DNA of 10,283 nt from Deltaproteobacteria bacterium (GTDB lineage: Bacteria; Desulfobacterota; Desulfobacteria; Desulfobacterales; B30-G6): positions 1 to 10,283 of the forward strand of contig QMMS01000154.1 of assembly GCA_003647375.1 (NCBI GenBank), written 5' to 3'. Positions 6,187 to 10,283 of this stretch are shown in pieces. The stretch's first letter is position 1; each line of letters starts with the position of its first letter. The position numbers and the translations under genes were made by a program. The notes under the pieces are model-generated. The model was not told where the DNA came from and did not search any database. It saw only the letters and a program-made list of their open reading frames with translations.

Positions 6187-8619
6187 ATGTCTACGTCAAA
6201 CAAAAGATTGAGCAGGAACATTGTAATATTTATTGTTTTATCGGCATTTCTGGCCATTCTGTCGGGATGTGCGGCCAAAGACAAACCGATAAACAGTGAC
6301 ATTACAAAACCTCTGGAGCCGAAGACGATCAAGGCGATCTCTGTTACGGAGAATGACGAGTCTTTCAACGTTGATATTGCAGGCAACCGTTTGTTGACCT
6401 ACACGTCTGTCAAAAAGCCGGTCCCTTTGAGCGTGGTGCTCTACTTCCCTGAAACCGGGCTGGATACGACCCAGAGTGATCTCCGTGTTGAAAATAGTGT
6501 CATCGGATCTGTTACGGCAACCGAAATGACTGCCAACGGCAAAGCCTCGCGGGTGGAAATCCTTATGAATAAGGACGTGGCCTATGAGGTGGTTCGTAAG
6601 GAAAACGGCATCAACATCGTCTTCAGCAAGGATAGTGGAACTGTGACGGCTGCAGCGGCTGCGCAGGCAAGCCCTGTTGCTGCCGAGGAAACGGCCACGA
6701 ACAACTCCGACCAGGTTGAACCGATAGTTGCCACCGCGGTGCAGAGCACCTCTTCGGATGCAATAGAATCTGAACAACAGGTCCAGCCAGTAGCGAGCCA
6801 GACCGAGGCTACTGGAAGTGAATACAGTGGGCCGGCATGGGTTAACAAAATCGACTTTGCCAGTGAGAGTGCCGGTAAATCGACGGTTATTATCGGTACC
6901 ACCATCCCTGTTGATTATGATATAAATAAAAAAACAGACACACTGGTGCAACTTCGGTTGATGAATACCAATTTGCCCGAATACCGTCGGTTTCCCCTCA
7001 TCACCACCCGCTTCGAAAGTGCGGTCAACAGGGTTACACCGGTTCAGAAGCCTGACATGGAAAACAACACCATGTTTGCCATAGAACTACGTGAATCTGT
7101 GCCCTACTTTGTAGAACAGAGTGACAACTTCATCATGATCCATTTCGAGGCGTCGACCATACCGCCGAAGCCGCTCGAACAGGCCAATATGCCGCCCTGG
7201 CAGAAAGTCTTTGAGGAAACAACCCTGGAAGACATGCAGAAAATGACGGCAGCGGCCGCCGGTACGGCAGTCGCGGGATCTGCCGCTGGCGACTCAGTTG
7301 CACCCACGGAAGCCTCTACGCAGAAAGTGGTTGTAGCCCAATCTCAGTTTGCAGAAACCAGCCCGCTTTATCAAAAACCCAAAATGTATACAGGCGAAAA
7401 AATCGCTCTCGACTTTTACGAGACGGATGTTAAAAATGTTTTTCGTATCCTGAAGGAAATCAGCGGCAAGAATTTTGCCATCGACAAGGATGTAAGCGGG
7501 CAGGTAACGCTTACCCTGGATAAGCCGGTACCTTGGGATCAGGTGCTGGATCTTGTTCTACGGATGAATCAACTGGGCATGATGAATGAAGGGAATATTA
7601 TCCGCATTGCCACCCTGAAAACGCTCAAGGCCGAGGAATCCTTGAATGCCGCAAAGAGGGAAGCTGTCCAAAAGGCCATGGAGCAGGAAAAAGCTCTGGA
7701 ACCCTTGGTAACCGAATACCTTGCCGTCAATTACTCCAATGCACAAACGGAAATTATGCCGCACATTCAATCCATCCTGACAGCGAATAGGGGGACGGTC
7801 AGCGTCGATACCCGTAACAATCAAATCATCATGACCGACGTCGTTGAGAAAATCATGCAGGCCCGGGAGATTGTATTTCGCATCGACCGTGTTACGCCGC
7901 AGGTTATCATCGAGGCCAGAATCGCGGAGGTCAGCTCCGATTTTTCCCAGGAACTGGGTTTCGACTGGACTGCGCAGGCAGGTCCGGCCTACAACAGTGG
8001 TATAGACGCTAATTTGGCCGGCGACATGGTCATGAATTTTCCGGCCCAGGGAGCTTCTTCCAGCCTCGGGTTCGTCTTTGACAAAATCGGGGGGACGCCT
8101 TTTTTGCTCAATGCCCGTCTCAACGCGCTGGAAACCAACGGTGAAGGAAAAATTATCTCATCGCCCAAGATCGTGACCCTCGACAACAAAAAGGCCACGA
8201 TCAAACAAGGTATCGAATGGCCCTATCTGGAAAGGGACGACAGCGGTGGCTCATCGGTCAGTTATAAGGATATAGACCTGCTCCTGGAAGTTACCCCCCA
8301 TGTGACGCCTGACAGCCGGGTATCCATGGAAATCCTGATCACGAAAAACGACATTGACTCAATTTTTCAGGGGGTACCGTCGCTTTCCACCAACGAGGCT
8401 CGGACCGAATTGCTGGTCAATGACGGGGACACCATCGTTATTGGCGGTATCATGAAATCCAGGCGGACAAGCGGCGTGCAAGGGTTCCCATGGCTGTCAA
8501 AGATTCCGCTTCTGGGCTGGTTTTTTAGAAACGAGAAAGAGGAGCGGGAAAACAAAGAACTGCTGATTTTCATCACGCCGCGGATCGTTCAGCTTGAACA
8601 GCGAGATGCATCATTGTAA
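6187..8619 (+). CDS. pilQ: Type IV pilus outer-membrane secretin PilQ, predicted lipoprotein
   Basis: PilQ is the outer-membrane ring through which the pilus passes. The protein has 810 residues. A signal peptide ends in ILSGC, predicting lipidation at Cys28 with Ala at +2 (outer-membrane sorting). Two AMIN peptidoglycan-binding domains follow at about 47-148 and 218-322, separated by an Ala/Ser/Glu linker (152-215). A second low-complexity linker (355-395) leads to the N0/STN domain (about 403-478), the N1 domain (about 505-570) and the secretin core (about 572-805). The core shows VIIEARIAEV, ISSPKIVTLDNKKATI, and the C-terminal signature GFPWLSKIPLLGWFF (766-780) before ELLIFITPRIV. The start ATG at 6187 has GGAGAGGAA just upstream. 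It is the last gene of the operon, closed by a terminator. The domain set is intact; only the lipobox is notable. Confidence 0.97.
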   Translation: MSTSNKRLSRNIVIFIVLSAFLAILSGCAAKDKPINSDITKPLEPKTIKAISVTENDESFNVDIAGNRLLTYTSVKKPVPLSVVLYFPETGLDTTQSDLRVENSVIGSVTATEMTANGKASRVEILMNKDVAYEVVRKENGINIVFSKDSGTVTAAAAAQASPVAAEETATNNSDQVEPIVATAVQSTSSDAIESEQQVQPVASQTEATGSEYSGPAWVNKIDFASESAGKSTVIIGTTIPVDYDINKKTDTLVQLRLMNTNLPEYRRFPLITTRFESAVNRVTPVQKPDMENNTMFAIELRESVPYFVEQSDNFIMIHFEASTIPPKPLEQANMPPWQKVFEETTLEDMQKMTAAAAGTAVAGSAAGDSVAPTEASTQKVVVAQSQFAETSPLYQKPKMYTGEKIALDFYETDVKNVFRILKEISGKNFAIDKDVSGQVTLTLDKPVPWDQVLDLVLRMNQLGMMNEGNIIRIATLKTLKAEESLNAAKREAVQKAMEQEKALEPLVTEYLAVNYSNAQTEIMPHIQSILTANRGTVSVDTRNNQIIMTDVVEKIMQAREIVFRIDRVTPQVIIEARIAEVSSDFSQELGFDWTAQAGPAYNSGIDANLAGDMVMNFPAQGASSSLGFVFDKIGGTPFLLNARLNALETNGEGKIISSPKIVTLDNKKATIKQGIEWPYLERDDSGGSSVSYKDIDLLLEVTPHVTPDSRVSMEILITKNDIDSIFQGVPSLSTNEARTELLVNDGDTIVIGGIMKSRRTSGVQGFPWLSKIPLLGWFFRNEKEERENKELLIFITPRIVQLEQRDASL

Positions 8620-8644
8620 TTTAATTTCCTGTAACGCAAACTAA

Positions 8645-8681
8645 AAAAGCCCCTTGAGCAGGCCATGCTCAAGGGGCTTTT
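8645..8681 (+). terminator. Intrinsic terminator after pilQ
   Basis: A perfect 16-bp stem, AAAAGCCCCTTGAGCA (8645-8660) and TGCTCAAGGGGCTTTT (8666-8681), encloses the loop GGCCA. The GC-rich centre and the T run make a strong terminator; the A run on the other side would also allow weak function on the minus strand. It lies 26 bp past the pilQ stop and separates the pil operon from the next gene. Confidence 0.93.
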
Positions 8682-8714
8682 AATTTTGATAAAAATGATA
8701 GGTGATAACAGACG

Positions 8715-8742
8715 TTGACTTTAGAAAGCGTTTTAATATATG
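8715..8742 (+). promoter_or_regulatory. Putative promoter of the class V aminotransferase gene
   Basis: TTGACT (8715-8720) and TATATG (8737-8742) are 16 bp apart, just beyond the pil terminator. The predicted start near 8749 leaves a leader of about 40 nt containing AAGGAG. Match quality is moderate. Confidence 0.4.
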
Positions 8743-8787
8743 CCAAAAGGCTGAAATCGTATGCTTTAAAACCACAAGGAGACGTCA

Positions 8788-10023
8788 ATGACCTTAGACC
8801 TCGATTATATCCGCTCCCAGTATCCCGTGTTTTCAAATCCAGCAACAGCCCGTTGGGCCATGTTCGAAAATGCCGGCGGGTCCTATGTGCCTGCCCAGGT
8901 TATAGACCGGCTCAACGATTTTTTCCAGTTTACCAAAGTGCAGCCCTATGGACCCTTCGAAGCTTCCATTGCGGCCGGGGAGGCCATGGATGACGGTTAC
9001 AACGTTCTTGCCGGTCTGCTCAATTGCGACCCGGATGAACTGACCATGGGACCCTCTACCTCTATGAACACCTATGTGCTGGCCCAGGCGGTGCGCCCCA
9101 CTTTGCGGCCGGGTGATGAAATCGTGGTCACCAACCAGGATCACGAAGCCAACATCGGGTGCTGGCGGCGCCTGGAAGAGTTCGGCGCCGTTATCAGGGA
9201 GTGGCGTATCGACCCTCAGACAGGGGAGTTGTCCCTTGGGGATCTCGAGGCCCTGCTCAGCGATCGCACCCGGCTGGTCTGCTTTACGCTGTGTTCTAAT
9301 ATCGTGGGTACCATAAATGACTTCCAGGCGATTTCCAAGATGGCCCATGATGTCGGTGCCCTGGCTGTCGGTGACGGTGTTTCTTTTGCACCGCACCAGG
9401 TTCTGGATGTAGGCAAAAGCGGTTTGGACATCTATTTGTTCAGCACCTACAAAACCTTCGGCCCCCACCTGGGTATCATGTGGGGTAAACCATCGGCCTT
9501 TGATACGCTTGAGCCCCAGGGGCATTATTTTAACAGGGAAATCCCCCACTACAATTTCAACCCGGCAGGCCCTCTGCATGCCGAGATTGCCGCCACCGCC
9601 GGTATCGGGGCCTACATTGATGCCGTGTATGATCACCATTTCAGTGAAAAGGAACCAGACTTCCATATGCGGGCCAGGCGTGTGTTTGGTCTTTTTCACG
9701 GGTATGAAACTGTCCAGGCCGGCCGGATATTGGACGCCGTAAAGGCGATAAAAGGATCACGGGTCATTGGACAGCACCAGGCGCAGGAAGGGTGCCGTGC
9801 CGCCACCATCTCCTTTGCCGTAGAGGGCATGACCTCGAAAGAAACGACCGAAAAGCTTGTAAGGCAGGAGGTTGCTGTACGCAACGGCGATTTTTATGCT
9901 GTACGCTGCCTGGAAGGACTGGGATTCGAAGATGTTGAAGACGGGATCATCCGTATCAGCCTGGTGCATTATAACTCGAAGCAGGACGTTGACCGTCTGG
10001 TGGCAGCCCTGGGAAAACTGTAG
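8788..10023 (+). CDS. Class V PLP-dependent aminotransferase, cysteine desulfurase-like without the active-site Cys
   Basis: This 411-residue enzyme has the fold of NifS/SufS-type PLP enzymes. Seen residues are His119 in NQDHEAN (ring stacking), Asp196 in VGDGVSFAPH (pairs with the PLP pyridine nitrogen), His203, and Lys222 in FSTYKTFGPH as the Schiff-base lysine. Where desulfurases carry a catalytic Cys in an RxGxxC-like loop, this protein has VRNGDFYA (364-371), so the persulfide Cys is missing; Cys374 lies four residues further on and is unlikely to serve. It fits the class V subfamily around VC1184 (TIGR01976, from memory), which lacks this Cys and has no known reaction. The start ATG at 8788 is backed by AAGGAG with 6 nt spacing. 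It has its own promoter and no visible partner genes. PLP dependence is secure; the substrate is unknown and I would not call it a cysteine desulfurase. Confidence 0.93.
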   Translation: MTLDLDYIRSQYPVFSNPATARWAMFENAGGSYVPAQVIDRLNDFFQFTKVQPYGPFEASIAAGEAMDDGYNVLAGLLNCDPDELTMGPSTSMNTYVLAQAVRPTLRPGDEIVVTNQDHEANIGCWRRLEEFGAVIREWRIDPQTGELSLGDLEALLSDRTRLVCFTLCSNIVGTINDFQAISKMAHDVGALAVGDGVSFAPHQVLDVGKSGLDIYLFSTYKTFGPHLGIMWGKPSAFDTLEPQGHYFNREIPHYNFNPAGPLHAEIAATAGIGAYIDAVYDHHFSEKEPDFHMRARRVFGLFHGYETVQAGRILDAVKAIKGSRVIGQHQAQEGCRAATISFAVEGMTSKETTEKLVRQEVAVRNGDFYAVRCLEGLGFEDVEDGIIRISLVHYNSKQDVDRLVAALGKL

Positions 10024-10083
10024 GCTGGAGGCTAAATGAACGGTAGAAACCGCAACTCCTAAGTATTTATTGTTATTTTAAAT

Positions 10084-10111
10084 GGGTTCAGGTTTCAGGT
10101 GTCGGGTTGCA
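10084..10111. repeat. Degenerate 7-bp tandem array
   Basis: Four consecutive heptamers read GGGTTCA, GGTTTCA, GGTGTCG and GGTTGCA, followed by GG. All share the GG start and seven-base phase. Similar GGTTTCA/GGTGTCA heptamer tracts occur between genes in several deltaproteobacterial genomes (from memory). Their function is unknown. Confidence 0.55.
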
Positions 10112-10199
10112 GGCTAAGTTCCGGTCAAGTCCTGATTAAAAGTTGTCACTTTTTTATAGGTTTTAATCAACCTGTCTTCCAATTTGTTTTTCTAAAAAT

Positions 10200-10226
10200 G
10201 AATATCGAACATCCAACGTCGAATGT
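10200..10226. repeat. CGAA-rich imperfect dyad, possible intergenic repeat remnant
   Basis: The stretch contains ATCGAACATC and GTCGAATGT; ACATCCAAC and GTCGAATGT (10209-10226) pair at seven of nine positions. It resembles the degenerate TCGAACATCGAA-type intergenic sequences I recall from deltaproteobacteria. One copy in this window cannot prove a repeat family. Confidence 0.3.
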
Positions 10227-10283
10227 GGTTTGCCAGCTTATTGAATTCAGTTTTTCTGGGCATTCAGCCAATAGCAAAGAGAC

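Larger units (their letters stand above)
10024..10283. other. Non-coding tail region with short degenerate repeats
   Basis: No convincing gene is seen in these 260 bp. A tiny frame, ATG at 10036 to TAA at 10062 (eight residues), follows GGAGG but is probably chance. The stretch holds a degenerate heptamer array (10084-10111), a 9-bp inverted repeat TGATTAAAA/TTTTAATCA (10133-10141 and 10161-10169), a small hairpin AAAAGT-TGTC-ACTTTT followed by T residues (10138-10153) and an imperfect dyad near 10209-10226. The small hairpin could be a weak terminator for the upstream gene, but its stem has only one GC pair. Confidence 0.55.

Noticed and set aside
6238..6951. Open 237-residue minus-strand frame under pilQ
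   Set aside because: It is a shadow of the AMIN-domain part of pilQ, with no domain and no ribosome binding site.
8833..9699. Open 288-residue frame on the minus strand
   Set aside because: It lies entirely antisense to the PLP enzyme gene, which has conserved catalytic motifs. The antisense protein shows no recognisable domain.
10036..10062. Eight-residue frame behind GGAGG
   Set aside because: It is too short to judge, the spacing is only 4 nt, and it lies in low-information DNA after a stop codon.

Overview
The window reads as chromosomal DNA of a deltaproteobacterium (Desulfobacterota, probably a Desulfobacterales-type sulfate reducer). This is inferred from gene order, from the style of the MlaD, PilM and PilQ proteins, and from a degenerate heptamer repeat at the right end. 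No rRNA or other marker confirms it. Nearly all of the window is coding, with mid-range GC. The exception is an AT-rich divergent regulatory region near 2640-2977.

Left part (1-2637, minus strand): a retrograde phospholipid transport operon in the order mlaE, mlaF, mlaD. These encode the ABC permease, the ABC ATPase and the MCE substrate-binding protein. The genes overlap or nearly abut, mlaF appears to start with TTG, and mlaD runs off the left edge after 373 codons. A plausible sigma70-type promoter (TTGACT, 18 bp, TATAGA) and a good ribosome binding site precede mlaE.

Middle part (2638-8681, plus strand): an AT-rich divergent intergenic region with an imperfect direct repeat, nested inverted repeats and a TTGACA element. 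It is followed by a small XRE-type helix-turn-helix gene and the type IV pilus alignment and secretin operon pilM-pilN-pilO-pilP-pilQ. The genes are packed tightly (4-bp ATGA overlaps at pilM/pilN and pilN/pilO, gaps of 1-12 bp elsewhere). A strong intrinsic terminator at 8645-8681 ends the unit. PilM (cytoplasmic actin-like), PilN and PilO (inner membrane), PilP (lipoprotein) and PilQ (outer-membrane secretin) together form the trans-envelope alignment complex. The pilin, the motor ATPases and pilC are not in this window.

Right part (8682-10283): a separately transcribed class V PLP-dependent aminotransferase. It resembles cysteine desulfurases but has no cysteine at the usual catalytic position. 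About 260 bp of non-coding DNA follow, holding short degenerate repeats.

Most of the window is well-known cell-envelope machinery. The less ordinary points are the HTH gene fused to the front of the pil operon and its repeat-rich upstream DNA, an apparently lipidated PilQ, a poly-lysine PilO tail coded by two A8 runs, the repeat array in MlaD, and the cysteine-less desulfurase-like enzyme.
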